A stretch of DNA of 64,000 nucleotides from HGM04593 sp045661225 (lineage in GTDB: Bacteria; Bacteroidota; Bacteroidia; Bacteroidales; Bacteroidaceae), in contig JAZRFF010000012.1 in assembly GCA_045661225.1 (NCBI GenBank), forward strand, positions 48,757 through 112,756, read 5' to 3'. The position numbers and the translations under genes were made by a program. Below, one piece after another: positions 54,549 to 63,191 of this stretch (its first letter is position 1; each line of letters starts with the position of its first letter). Under the pieces are notes generated by a model. That model saw nothing but the letters and a program-made list of their open reading frames with translations, did no database searches and was not told the origin of the DNA.

Positions 54549-54662
54549 ACATTCACCGTTATTGCAATCAAACGTTTTTTGTCAATATATATTAACAAAG
54601 AGATTAACAATATAAAAGCAGAAAAAAACGCCAAAATAGTTGGAGATAAATTCCACTCTTAA
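54549..54662. other. AT-rich spacer after the repeat array
   Basis: AT-rich sequence between the repeats and the end of the ATP-grasp gene. No reading frame, hairpin or promoter of note was seen. Confidence 0.5.
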
Positions 54663-55820
54663 TCAACCAACAATGACGTATGCAGCATACCTGCTATTTG
54701 GGGTTACCGGTGACAGATTCAAATATCCCGAAACAATGCGACCGTCGCGCAGCAACAAGGGGTATTTCTTTTTGTTGTGTAAATGCGCAACATAAGCCTC
54801 TCCGCTTTTTTTATAGAAAGCGACCTTATAAATACCCTCTCTCCCTCCAACTACGTAACGGTCGTAAAAGAGACGCGCAACCATTCCCATATTCATACGG
54901 AGATTAAGTTCCATACAAGGATTAAGACGCAACTTTTCCCCATCGCTGTAAATCATCATATCCACGCCTAAATACCCAACATAACCACAGCCTTTGAGCA
55001 GTTCAAGAAGAATCTCGGAGAGTCTTGCTTTTACAGTTTGCAGGTGATTTTTTGGAATATACTCGGCAAGCACAGTTTCAATAGCATTATCTGTTGCGAG
55101 CCAATTACCCGAATAAGCGCCTTTCTCACTCTCAAAGAGTGAATATCCAGCAAAAGTAACAGACGAGCCATCGTAATAGAACTCCATTGCAAACTCCCGA
55201 AGCGCATCAAGATACTCCTCGCACACTACCCCGCCTTGCCGACGTATAACACCTTTACAGAAATTGGCAACAGGGGTCTCCAAGCGACCAATTCCCCACG
55301 CAATACCCTTTCCGCTACCCGACCACGGTGCTTTTATAACGCATCGCGGCCTTTCGTTCACAAAATCGGCAACATCGGCAATGTGTGTAAGGTAACGAGG
55401 CAATGGAGGGGTCTCTATTCCACTTTCACGCAAGGCCTTGAGTATGGAAATTGAAGTGAGCCTGTTAGACAGGTGTCTTATTGCGTCAACATTTGCATCA
55501 GGTGGCAAAAGTTCTTTATTAAAGCCCATTGCCTTGAAACGCCTTACCACCTGAACGCTCCAGCCCCAAGGAATAAGTGCCTCCACCTTACCGGAGTCAA
55601 TGTCATAAGGTTTCGCAATATTAAACAGCAATGAACACTCTTCATTAAACAATGTATGCAAAGTGTCGGGCAAAAGAACTGCATCATTGCCGTTTGCAAA
55701 CCACACAGGCAACGACGCGAGGTCGTATGCTATAGTTGTTGCAGCCGGAGGAGGGCAATAGTTTGCGTTTCCATCGGCAAGTGCAAGGTCATTTTCCGGA
55801 TTAAAAAGGTGTATTTTCAC
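54663..55820 (-). CDS. ATP-grasp-like protein of unknown substrate
   Basis: A 385-residue protein from GTG 55820; no ATG is available and a longer frame would enter the tRNA-His terminator. It begins VKIHLFNPENDLALADG. The centre and C-terminal half show ATP-grasp features: CVIKAPWSGSGKG, EEYLDALREFAMEF and the metal-ligand segment LGVDMM...LRLNPCMELNLR. ATP-grasp enzymes form amide, ester or phosphate bonds. No substrate is evident. It is adjacent to tRNA-His but not linked to it by function. Confidence 0.75.
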   Translation of the reverse strand: MKIHLFNPENDLALADGNANYCPPPAATTIAYDLASLPVWFANGNDAVLLPDTLHTLFNEECSLLFNIAKPYDIDSGKVEALIPWGWSVQVVRRFKAMGFNKELLPPDANVDAIRHLSNRLTSISILKALRESGIETPPLPRYLTHIADVADFVNERPRCVIKAPWSGSGKGIAWGIGRLETPVANFCKGVIRRQGGVVCEEYLDALREFAMEFYYDGSSVTFAGYSLFESEKGAYSGNWLATDNAIETVLAEYIPKNHLQTVKARLSEILLELLKGCGYVGYLGVDMMIYSDGEKLRLNPCMELNLRMNMGMVARLFYDRYVVGGREGIYKVAFYKKSGEAYVAHLHNKKKYPLLLRDGRIVSGYLNLSPVTPNSRYAAYVIVG

Positions 55821-55840
55821 ACAAAATGAAGTTTGTAGAA

Positions 55841-55867
55841 ATAAAAAAGCCTTGCAACGCAAGGCTT
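55841..55867 (-). terminator. Intrinsic terminator after tRNA-His
   Basis: A 9-bp perfect stem (55847-55855 with 55859-55867, AAGCCTTGC and complement) with loop AAC is followed by a T-run on the minus strand. It begins 5 bp after the tRNA. Confidence 0.9.
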
Positions 55868-55871
55868 ACCG

Positions 55872-55946
55872 GGTGGTTGATGGGATTCGAACCCACGACA
55901 TTCAGAACCACAATCTGACGCTCTAACCAGCTGAACTACAACCACC
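55872..55946 (-). tRNA. tRNA-His (anticodon GTG)
   Basis: The minus strand folds as a cloverleaf with a 7-bp acceptor stem plus an encoded extra G at position -1 opposite C73, the hallmark of tRNA-His. The anticodon loop TTGTGGT, with anticodon GTG, is closed by TCAGA/TCTGA, and the T loop is GGGTTCGAATCCC. CCA is not encoded. The gene has its own promoter and terminator. Confidence 0.97.
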
Positions 55947-55973
55947 ATATTGCTTTCGTTCCCAAAAGCGATG

Positions 55974-56004
55974 CAAAGGTATGAATATTCTTTAGATTTT
56001 CCAA
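55974..56004 (-). promoter_or_regulatory. Promoter of tRNA-His
   Basis: On the minus strand TTG (56002-56004), 20 bp, then TACCTTTG (55974-55981), a match to TAnnTTTG, 27 bp upstream of the tRNA 5' end. Confidence 0.75.
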
Positions 56005-56085
56005 GCAAACAAGGCTCTTTTTTTTACTTGCACTAAAGTTTTTTTGCAATAATAGCGTTTTTACTATTGTCAAACACTTGACACC

Positions 56086-56132
56086 CTATTTTTAAGATTA
56101 AAAGCACCGCCACGGCAGTGCTTTTAATCTTA
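56086..56132 (-). terminator. Intrinsic terminator after the zinc-ribbon gene
   Basis: A 15-bp perfect stem (56093-56107 with 56118-56132) is followed on the minus strand by a T-rich tail, 11 bp beyond the stop codon. Confidence 0.85.
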
Positions 56133-56142
56133 TAGAGTAATA

Positions 56143-56961
56143 TTACTCAGCCTTTGCTGCACGGCGAATACCGCGTTTCTTTGCTACAGGAGCCTCTGCC
56201 GACTTCTCTTGTTGTACGCCTGCAAGTTCAGGGTCAATCATAATGCGACCGCAGTTCTCGCAAACAATAATTTTCTTTCTCATACGAATATCCATCTGAC
56301 GCTGGGGTGGAATCTTGCTGAAGCAGCCGGCACAAGCGTCGCGCTCGACATAAACAATACCCAAGCCGTTGCGCGAGCTTTTGCGAATACGTTTGAATGA
56401 CGCAAGAAGGCGTGGCTCGATATTAAGCTCAAGGTCGTGAGCCTGCTCGCGGAGTTTCTCCTCTTCGGCTTTAGTCTCGGCTACAATATCCTCGAGCTCA
56501 GCTTTCTTCATCTCCAAATCCTTTGTACGCTCGTCGAGAAGCGCAGTTGAACGCTCAAGTTCTTCGTTTTTCTGCTGTTCCTGCTTTCTTGCGTCGTTTA
56601 TCTTCTTCTCGTCGTGCTCAATAACAAGGCGATTGTACTCAATCTCTTTGTTAAGAAGGTCAAACTCGCGGTTGTTGCGAACATTCTCCTGGTCGGCAGT
56701 GTACTTCTCGATATTGCGTTTAGACTGCTCCATCTCCTCGCGGAAACCTACCACATTCTCGCGTATAACCTTAATTTCGTTGTTTATATTCTCGATACGT
56801 GTTCCAAGACCAACAATTTCGTCCTCAAGGTCCTTGACTTCAAGAGGAAGTTCACCACGCAGAATCTTAATTTTGTCAATCTGCGAAAGAATTGTCTGCA
56901 ACTCGTAAAGGGTCTTCAGTTTTTCTTCAACTGTGTACTCAGATGGGTCTTTCTTTGCCAT
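56143..56961 (-). CDS. Coiled-coil zinc-ribbon protein (COG1579 type)
   Basis: A 272-residue protein. A long antiparallel coiled coil (about residues 10-190) leads to a C4 zinc ribbon with CAGC and CENC pairs near residues 211-238, then a basic Ala/Lys-rich tail. This is the layout of the COG1579 (CT398-like) proteins, thought to bind nucleic acid or act with the flagellar/RpoN systems in other bacteria. It starts 27 bp after the Nif3-like gene, a pairing seen in Bacteroidales. The function is not established. Confidence 0.88.
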   Translation of the reverse strand: MAKKDPSEYTVEEKLKTLYELQTILSQIDKIKILRGELPLEVKDLEDEIVGLGTRIENINNEIKVIRENVVGFREEMEQSKRNIEKYTADQENVRNNREFDLLNKEIEYNRLVIEHDEKKINDARKQEQQKNEELERSTALLDERTKDLEMKKAELEDIVAETKAEEEKLREQAHDLELNIEPRLLASFKRIRKSSRNGLGIVYVERDACAGCFSKIPPQRQMDIRMRKKIIVCENCGRIMIDPELAGVQQEKSAEAPVAKKRGIRRAAKAE

Positions 56962-56988
56962 TTTTGTCTATTTTAAAAGTTAATGATT

Positions 56989-58086
56989 TTATAAATAACA
57001 TAGAGGGTTTGTATTGACCGCGGTCTTTGCGACCTTTAGCGTCGGGAACTCTCTATTCAGAATCTCCAGGAAAATATCCATTGTATATTGCTCGCTCTCG
57101 TAGTGTCCAATAACAGCCATCAGCATAGAAGGAGCGTAGTTGAACAAGTCGTGATAACGCGCTTCGCCTGTGATGTAGACATCGGCACCGGCGTTCATCG
57201 CAGCCTGAGCAAACGACCCTCCGGCTCCACCGCAAAGAGCAACTTTTTTAATAACCTTGCCAGTAGGCTGCGTATGCGCCACGCAACCGACATTGAATGT
57301 TTCTTTGAGTTTTATAAGGAACTCTGTTTCGCCACACTCTTCGGGCAGTTCGCCGACAACTCCGGTACCCACGCTGTCCCAGCTATTCTTCAATGGGTAT
57401 ATATCGAAGGCCGGTTCCTCGTACGGGTGTGCACAGAGCAACGCTTTTACAACCTTGCTTTTCAGGTACGACGGCATTATGGTATCAATGCGCACCTCCT
57501 CCTCTTTATGCAGTTCGCCTACCTCGCCACAGAAAGGAGAGCACCCCTCCCCTGCTTTAAAAGTACCATAACCCTGTACATTATAACTGCACGAACTGTA
57601 ATTTCCGATACTGCCGCAACCGGCCTCAAACAAAGCCTTGCGCACAGCATCAGCGTGCGACAGGGGAACGTAGACCGACTGTTTCAGCAGAGAATCTTCC
57701 TTCGGCAACAGTATGCGCACGTTTTTCAGACCTATTTTATCGGCAATACGGAAATTCACGCCCTGTGGAGCATTGTCCATATTTGTATGCGCCGAATAGA
57801 TTGCAATTCCGCCGGAGAGGGCTTTTATTATGCAGCGTTCGACATAATTGCAGCCGGTGATGCGCTTGAGTGGTTTAAAAAGTATCGGGTGATGCGACAC
57901 AATAAGATTGCACCCCGACGCAACAGCCTCGTCGACGACGGCTTCTGTCACATCAAGACACAATAAAACCCCTGTAACTTCCGCTTCCGGTAATCCAATC
58001 TGCAATCCGGAATTATCAAAATCGTCTTGCAGCGGCAGAGGCGCGAACATTTCAAGGGCTGACGCTATATCCTTTATCTTAACCAA
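56989..58086 (-). CDS. Nif3-like dinuclear metal-centre protein
   Basis: A 365-residue Nif3/YqfO-family protein with the metal-site motifs VSHHPILFKPLK, SAHTNMDNAP and GHYESEQYT. A middle insertion of about 120 residues is present, as in the longer YqfO-type members that form hexamers. The start is TTG at 58086 (MVKIKDIASALEMFAPL); no nearby ATG exists, so the start is uncertain. Some family members act as GTP cyclohydrolase-like enzymes, but the general role is unknown. It pairs with the zinc-ribbon gene. Confidence 0.9.
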   Translation of the reverse strand: MVKIKDIASALEMFAPLPLQDDFDNSGLQIGLPEAEVTGVLLCLDVTEAVVDEAVASGCNLIVSHHPILFKPLKRITGCNYVERCIIKALSGGIAIYSAHTNMDNAPQGVNFRIADKIGLKNVRILLPKEDSLLKQSVYVPLSHADAVRKALFEAGCGSIGNYSSCSYNVQGYGTFKAGEGCSPFCGEVGELHKEEEVRIDTIMPSYLKSKVVKALLCAHPYEEPAFDIYPLKNSWDSVGTGVVGELPEECGETEFLIKLKETFNVGCVAHTQPTGKVIKKVALCGGAGGSFAQAAMNAGADVYITGEARYHDLFNYAPSMLMAVIGHYESEQYTMDIFLEILNREFPTLKVAKTAVNTNPLCYL

Positions 58087-58110
58087 AATGATACAAGGTT
58101 ATTTCAAGTG

Positions 58111-58141
58111 CGAAGGTACGCTTTTTTTTGAACAAAAGCAA
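58111..58141 (-). promoter_or_regulatory. Putative promoter of the Nif3/zinc-ribbon pair
   Basis: On the minus strand a CTTG-like -33 near 58139-58142 and TACCTTCG at 58111-58118 are separated by about 20 bp. The -7 box is a TTCG variant and ends 24 bp upstream of the start. Confidence 0.5.
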
Positions 58142-58149
58142 GCGTTGAG

Positions 58150-58195
58150 CGTAAAAATAGAGAAGCGGGAGCTATGCAGCACATAACTCCCGCTT
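58150..58195 (-). terminator. Intrinsic terminator after the PatB-like gene
   Basis: A 9-bp perfect stem (58163-58171 with 58187-58195, AAGCGGGAG and complement) is followed on the minus strand by a T-rich stretch. It lies 21 bp beyond the stop codon. Confidence 0.85.
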
Positions 58196-58216
58196 TAAAT
58201 AGTAAAAAAGAACTGA

Positions 58217-59392
58217 TTATCGTCCTATTTTCTCGCAAGCCGCCTTTATCTGGTCCAATGCCTTTTTGAGTGTTGCGCGCGGACAACCAAGGTTCATACG
58301 CATATAACCCGAGCCCTCTTCTCCGAACATCGCGCCGTCGTTCATACCGACCTTTGCCTCGCGAATAAAGAAGTTCACAAGTTCGTCGTGCGGAAGCCCC
58401 AAGCCTCGCGCGTCAAGAAAGACGAGGTACGATGCCTGAGGACGAATCATACCCATCTGAGGAAGATTCTCTTTCAGATACTGCTCCATAAAGTCGATGT
58501 TTCCTTCGACATACTCAAGCATCTGTTCCAACCACTCATCGCCTTGTTCATAAGCTGTTGCCACCGGGCCTGTTGCAAAAAGGTGTGCGGTATCGAGCTC
58601 GCTACGGCGCAAAAATTCGTGATACTGCGCACGTATAGTCTCATTCTGTATAATATGGTACGAACTTTTAAGACCGGCAATGTTGAAAGTCTTGCTTGCC
58701 GCCATAAAGGTAATGCAGTTGTTTTTTGCACACTCCGATACCGACGCAAAAGGAATATGCTTGTACCCCTTGAGAGCCATATCGCAATGAATCTCGTCGC
58801 TGATCACAAGCACGTTGTTTTTTGCGCAGATATCAGCCATTTTCACAAGTTTCTCTCTTTTCCAGACACATCCACCGGGATTGTGAGGGTTGCAGAGAAG
58901 GAATAATTTACAACCTTTTATCTTCTCCTCGAAATCGGCAAAATCGACCTCAAACTGTCCGTTAACGAGCTTTAAAGGATTGAGAACGAGCGTACGTTCA
59001 AGGTCGTGTGTAACGTGATGATAAGGGTGATATACAGGCGGCTGAATCAGCACCTTATCTCCAGCAGATGTAAAGCACTGGAGCGCGAATGAGATTGCGG
59101 GAACAATTCCGCCTACAAAGCCAATCTCTTCGGGCTGAATCTCCCACTGGTGGTGACGCGCCACCCAGTTTTTAATAGCAGGCTTCCAGCGGCTGCACTG
59201 GTATGTGTAACCAAAGACCTCGTGGCCGATTCTCTTGCGCATAGCATCGACAATAAACGACGGGGTTTTAAAGTCCATATCGGCAATCCACATTGGCAGA
59301 ATCTCTTCGGTGCCGAACATTTCCTTTACATTGTCATACTTTAAACAATCCGTGTGCTTACGCGGAATAATTTCATCGAAATTGTACTTCAT
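58217..59392 (-). CDS. PatB/MalY-type pyridoxal-phosphate C-S lyase
   Basis: A 391-residue fold-type I PLP enzyme. The opening DEIIPRKHTDCLKYD and MWIADMDF segments are typical of the PatB/MalY group. The PLP lysine is in AASKTFNIAGL, with the cofactor aspartate in VISDEIHCDM. The group cleaves cystathionine or other S-substituted cysteines to pyruvate, ammonia and a thiol. I chose ATG 59392 because TAGGA lies just upstream; the longer frame uses TTG. It ends the S28 peptidase-ABC-PatB operon. Confidence 0.88.
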   Translation of the reverse strand: MKYNFDEIIPRKHTDCLKYDNVKEMFGTEEILPMWIADMDFKTPSFIVDAMRKRIGHEVFGYTYQCSRWKPAIKNWVARHHQWEIQPEEIGFVGGIVPAISFALQCFTSAGDKVLIQPPVYHPYHHVTHDLERTLVLNPLKLVNGQFEVDFADFEEKIKGCKLFLLCNPHNPGGCVWKREKLVKMADICAKNNVLVISDEIHCDMALKGYKHIPFASVSECAKNNCITFMAASKTFNIAGLKSSYHIIQNETIRAQYHEFLRRSELDTAHLFATGPVATAYEQGDEWLEQMLEYVEGNIDFMEQYLKENLPQMGMIRPQASYLVFLDARGLGLPHDELVNFFIREAKVGMNDGAMFGEEGSGYMRMNLGCPRATLKKALDQIKAACEKIGR

Positions 59393-59421
59393 TTGTCCTA
59401 TTTTATTTCTGTTCAATCTTT

Positions 59422-60165
59422 TTAATCAATGGCAGCTTCTGTCAAATGCTTTAAAGCACCATTTTCTTGTAGTTCATCAGCTGTGCCTGCTACAAGCCTA
59501 CCGTCCGAAACAACCCATAATCTATCCGCCATTGCGATGGCAAGTTCAAGGTCGTGTGTCGAGAGCAGCACAGCCTTTCCCTCCTCTACCGCAAGTTTTT
59601 TCAGCGTACGCAGCAGACGCACTCTGCTTGGGTAGTCCAAGAAAGCCGAAGGTTCATCAAGCAACAGCAACTTTGTCTCTTGTGCAAGAGCCTTCGCTAT
59701 CATACATTTTTGTTTCTCGCCATCACTTAGCGTGTGAAACTCTTTATCAACAAGCGAGATAACCCCCATTCGTTCAATGGCGCTTTCCACAGCTTTATTA
59801 TCCTCTGCACTAAGCGTTCCCAAAAAGTTCGTATAAGGGATTCTGCCAAGCGACACAAGCTCGCGCACCTTCATATTCGCTATCGGCGAGGTATCTGTAA
59901 GCACCACTGCCGTCAGTTTCGCAAGGTCGGGCATCGTGAATTTGTCTATATCGACGCCATTGACTGCTATCTTACCCGACAACGGTTTATGGTAGGCGGC
60001 TATCGTGCGCAGCAACGTCGACTTTCCCGACCCGTTCCGTCCTATCAGCGCCACAAGCTCACCCTCGCGCAACGAAGCGTTTATTCCGTCAACAACAGCA
60101 ATGTCCCTACTCTTGTTTCTGTAACCAACCGCAAGGTTTTCTATTTCAAGTACGGTATTGCACAT
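59422..60165 (-). CDS. ABC transporter ATPase, FecE/BtuD type
   Basis: A 247-residue ABC ATPase. Walker A is GRNGSGKST, the signature is LSDGEKQKCMIA (LSDGE in place of the usual LSGGE), Walker B is LLLDEPSAFLD and the switch histidine is in STHDLELA. It resembles the ATPases of iron-siderophore and vitamin B12 importers. No permease or binding protein is next to it; the genes on either side encode a peptidase and a lyase. The true partner is probably elsewhere. Confidence 0.87.
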   Translation of the reverse strand: MCNTVLEIENLAVGYRNKSRDIAVVDGINASLREGELVALIGRNGSGKSTLLRTIAAYHKPLSGKIAVNGVDIDKFTMPDLAKLTAVVLTDTSPIANMKVRELVSLGRIPYTNFLGTLSAEDNKAVESAIERMGVISLVDKEFHTLSDGEKQKCMIAKALAQETKLLLLDEPSAFLDYPSRVRLLRTLKKLAVEEGKAVLLSTHDLELAIAMADRLWVVSDGRLVAGTADELQENGALKHLTEAAID

Positions 60166-60211
60166 CACGTTTTTTTATTGTTCCTCGGACGCAAAGGCGT
60201 TTATACAGCTA

Positions 60212-61501
60212 TTATTCAGCCCACTCTTTAAGTTGATCAAGTATCTCGTTGCGCATATCCTCGGGCATATTGAGAATGCGTGCAGTGTGGCTTCCGCCGG
60301 GCTGTATATAAACTTTTATATTCTTCTTATTACGGTCGCGCAACCAAGTGATTCCGCTTGCTGTCCAAGGGTCAACCTCGCCATATATAAGAATCATTTT
60401 GGGGTCATTTTCGGTATAGTAATCTGTCACAAAGCGATAGTTGGAGTCGTCAAACTCAACATCGGCAAACTCTTCGGGCAGAAGCACGCGTTTAAGGTAA
60501 CCTTCTACATCATCGGCGTTCAGATACTTATGGAAAGGTTCAATGTTATAACCATAGTATCCAAAATCCTTTACTGCCTGCACAAAGAATGACTCTATCT
60601 TATTTTCGGCAGCAAAGTAATCGGGTCCACACATCTTTATAAAATAATCAAGAACAACCGAATCTTCGGCGTCGAGTGCCGGAATTGTGCTTACGGGTGT
60701 ACCCCACTGCCACATAGAGAACTGATATTCAAGCACCAATAAATCGTATATTGTAGATGTGGGTACGCGGAATGTAAGATTATTTTCACGACAATACTCC
60801 TCGAACATAGGCAACAATCGCTCTTTACGTTCAAAAAGCTCTATCTGGAAGTTTCTAATGGCGTCTCGATTCTCTTTCGTTGACACACGCTCAAGGAACG
60901 ATTCGTGACGGCCGTCCTCAACCGCGCCGCTCAAAGGACCAACGTACGGAACCGAAAAATCAAGGTCTTCGGGATAATAAGCGCGCAAGAAAATAGATGT
61001 CGAACCGCCCTTGCTTATGCCGGTAGACGCCCATTTTCCTGTGTAATAAGGCCTAAAAGCTGTGATAATCCTGTGATAATCTTCCATAGAGTTTGCAATG
61101 GTCAGATAATCCCAGTTGCAAGGTTCGGGAGTAGACTCAAGAAAATAGCGGTACTCTACAAATATTATGTTTGCATCGAGAATGGTTGTCAGCTCCTCGC
61201 GGTATTTAGGGCTGTTAAAGGCATAATCGCCACCGTAACCCTCAGTAACGAGCACCACAGGACGGTCGAAACCGCGATGCCCCAGCATAACGCGTTGTTC
61301 AAAGGTTCCGGCCTCGGGATTGTGAGGGTCGAGCAACTGAGTGAATTTCAAGAGATAGTACTGGCGTGTTGTGTCGGCCTTCTCAATCTCCTTGAAACTT
61401 GCAACATTCTCAATTTTCTTGAGCATCTTTTTAACGTCCTTGCTCTGCGCGTTTACAAAGAGTGCAACAAAGAGAAAAGACAGGAATAACTTGAATCTCA
61501 T
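60212..61501 (-). CDS. S28/S37-like serine peptidase (tripeptidyl aminopeptidase type), exported
   Basis: A 429-residue alpha/beta-hydrolase peptidase with a signal peptide ending near residue 19 (FVNAQ). The nucleophile is in GISKGGST, the acid in GEVDPWTA and the histidine in GGSHTARI. This fits prolyl- or tripeptidyl-aminopeptidases of the S28/PS-10 (S37) group. It removes short peptides from protein N-termini in the periplasm or outside the cell. It is the first gene of the operon with the ABC ATPase (46 bp) and the PatB-like lyase. Confidence 0.85.
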   Translation of the reverse strand: MRFKLFLSFLFVALFVNAQSKDVKKMLKKIENVASFKEIEKADTTRQYYLLKFTQLLDPHNPEAGTFEQRVMLGHRGFDRPVVLVTEGYGGDYAFNSPKYREELTTILDANIIFVEYRYFLESTPEPCNWDYLTIANSMEDYHRIITAFRPYYTGKWASTGISKGGSTSIFLRAYYPEDLDFSVPYVGPLSGAVEDGRHESFLERVSTKENRDAIRNFQIELFERKERLLPMFEEYCRENNLTFRVPTSTIYDLLVLEYQFSMWQWGTPVSTIPALDAEDSVVLDYFIKMCGPDYFAAENKIESFFVQAVKDFGYYGYNIEPFHKYLNADDVEGYLKRVLLPEEFADVEFDDSNYRFVTDYYTENDPKMILIYGEVDPWTASGITWLRDRNKKNIKVYIQPGGSHTARILNMPEDMRNEILDQLKEWAE

Positions 61502-61565
61502 ATACTTAACATTATTTTATTTAATCTTTTTCACAAGCAGCGTAATATACACGCATAATATTTTA

Positions 61566-61596
61566 CAAAATTAAGCAAAGTTGGGCGCAATACAAA
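61566..61596 (-). promoter_or_regulatory. Consensus promoter of the S28-ABC-PatB operon
   Basis: On the minus strand TTTG (61593-61596), exactly 19 bp, then TAATTTTG (61566-61573). This is a full match to the Bacteroidota consensus, 64 bp upstream of the peptidase start. Confidence 0.8.
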
Positions 61597-61707
61597 ATTA
61601 TTGCCGTTTTTTATACTTCAAATAGGGCTAATAGTTCAAACAAAGAGCAATGAATATCTATTTTCGACTAATGTCAATACAGCAACTTTTCCGATGACTA
61701 CAAATGC

Positions 61708-61715
61708 TATTTTTG
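61708..61715 (+). promoter_or_regulatory. -7 element of the small-protein/GT2 cassette
   Basis: TATTTTTG matches TAnnTTTG, 21 bp upstream of the first start codon of the cassette. The -33 region is weak. Confidence 0.5.
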
Positions 61716-61736
61716 TGACAAAAAACAGAAAAAGCA

Positions 61737-62030
61737 ATGAAAAAGAACAAAATTATTTTCAGCACTTCCGGCGGTGCTCCGGCCTTGCGCCTGCTGACAG
61801 AACTTTTCGACAACTTCGGGCACGACGACATTAGCCGTATGGCCGCACAGATAGCGGCTGCGTGCAGAAAAGCTCGCACCGAAATTATAGCTACCGAAAA
61901 TGAAGAAGGTTGGGCTTTTGAGGGCAACACAGCAAAAAGCATTCTCTTCGAGGGCGACACAATAGTACTCGATGCCGATAACGTAAGCATAGAAAATAAC
62001 GTTTTAATAATATCACAATGGCAACTATAA
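61737..62030 (+). CDS. Small protein of unknown function, first gene of GT2 cassette
   Basis: A 97-residue protein I do not recognise. It has a predicted strand-rich C-terminal half (WAFEGNTAKSILFEGDTIVLD) and an N-terminal FSTSGGAPAL segment. No signal peptide, membrane helix or catalytic motif was seen. Its last 13 bases overlap the next gene, so the two are translationally coupled. Confidence 0.65.
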   Translation: MKKNKIIFSTSGGAPALRLLTELFDNFGHDDISRMAAQIAAACRKARTEIIATENEEGWAFEGNTAKSILFEGDTIVLDADNVSIENNVLIISQWQL

Positions 62031-62263
62031 ATAAAATAAGAATTGGGGAGACCACTTACGACATTATGCCCAAGCTTGGCTACGGCCTGCAGCTTGGTAC
62101 CGAGATTGAAACTTCAGATAAAATTTTCGTAAACATTGGCAAGGCCACAGCCGACGACGACAGTCTGCCCGAAACAGGCATAAGCATCACTAATTTAGGA
62201 TTCTGCATAAACAGAAATAAGTTTACAAATTTCCTCAAGGCATTGGGGTTTAAAACTGAATAA
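62018..62263 (+). CDS. Small protein of unknown function, second gene of GT2 cassette
   Basis: An 81-residue protein with the N-terminal pattern INKIRIGETTYDI, a short beta-hairpin-like start that also occurs in phage tail-fibre-like proteins; this resemblance is weak and could be chance. The rest (LGYGLQLGTEIETSDKI) is not recognised. It overlaps the preceding gene and ends one base before the GT2 gene start. Confidence 0.65.
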   Translation: MATINKIRIGETTYDIMPKLGYGLQLGTEIETSDKIFVNIGKATADDDSLPETGISITNLGFCINRNKFTNFLKALGFKTE

Positions 62264-62264
62264 T

Positions 62265-63116
62265 ATGGTCAGCATTATAATTACAGCCTACAATGTAGAG
62301 GATTATATCGAGCGTGCAATTCGCTCAGCCTGCGCGCAAACATATAAAGATATTGAGATTATTATCGTTGAGGACTGTTCAACCGACGGTACACGAGACG
62401 CGCTTACCACCATAAACGACCAACGTGTCAGAATTTTGTACAACCGCACGAACCAAGGCGCCGGTGCCTCGCGCCGACGCGGCATAGAAGCAAGCAAGGG
62501 CGACTATATACTCCTGCTCGACGGCGACGATTACATTTGTGAGAATTTCATCGAATCGCTCTATATAAAGGCTGTGGAACACAATGCCGACATTGTGAGT
62601 GGCGGGGTAACGATAGTACACCGAGACGGCTCGTGGGAGGCAACAGCGCCCGGCGAGAGTGTAGTCGAAGGGATTGACAAGATACACAATTTCGGGCGCG
62701 AAAAGGTTGTCTTTATGAATAACAAGCTCATACGCCGCTCGCTTCACGAACAAGTACCATATTGCACCCGCCGTTACATTGAGGACACTCCGGTGATTAT
62801 CCCAATGCTCGCCTTAGCCAATAAAGTCGTATATACAGGCAACGCCGGGTATCACTACCGAATGCACGACAAAAGCCTCACGCATACCTCAACGCCAATA
62901 AAGAGCGCACTGTTCAAGGCTTTGTGCGCCGAAGACCTTATTACATTCTTCGAGCAACACAACAGCGACACGCTGCACGAACTACACCTCGGCGAGGGGT
63001 ATGCAAACTGCATAGAGCTATTAAAGGAGTGCCGCCCCACCCCCGAGAGCGTCAGACCATTCGCCGACGAATGGATTGAATTTACCACAAAGATGATTGC
63101 GAGACTGGGAGAATAA
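62265..63116 (+). CDS. Family 2 glycosyltransferase
   Basis: A 283-residue GT2 enzyme. The nucleotide-sugar fold starts IITAYNVEDYIERAIRSA, followed by VEDCSTDGT, NQGAGASRRRG and the metal-binding DGDD motif in LLLDGDDYI. The acceptor-side region includes RRYIEDTPVI. It transfers a sugar from a nucleotide donor; donor and acceptor are not evident. There is no other polysaccharide gene nearby, only the two small proteins upstream, which are read from the same message. Confidence 0.9.
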   Translation: MVSIIITAYNVEDYIERAIRSACAQTYKDIEIIIVEDCSTDGTRDALTTINDQRVRILYNRTNQGAGASRRRGIEASKGDYILLLDGDDYICENFIESLYIKAVEHNADIVSGGVTIVHRDGSWEATAPGESVVEGIDKIHNFGREKVVFMNNKLIRRSLHEQVPYCTRRYIEDTPVIIPMLALANKVVYTGNAGYHYRMHDKSLTHTSTPIKSALFKALCAEDLITFFEQHNSDTLHELHLGEGYANCIELLKECRPTPESVRPFADEWIEFTTKMIARLGE

Positions 63117-63191
63117 CTGTAACATTTTTATTGCATCTTACACAACGCACCCCGGCGGGAACATAAAGCACGCAACGGTTATAATCTCATT

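Noticed and set aside
57088..57966. 292-codon open frame opposite the Nif3-like gene
   Set aside because: It mirrors the codon pattern of the real Nif3 gene and has no domain.
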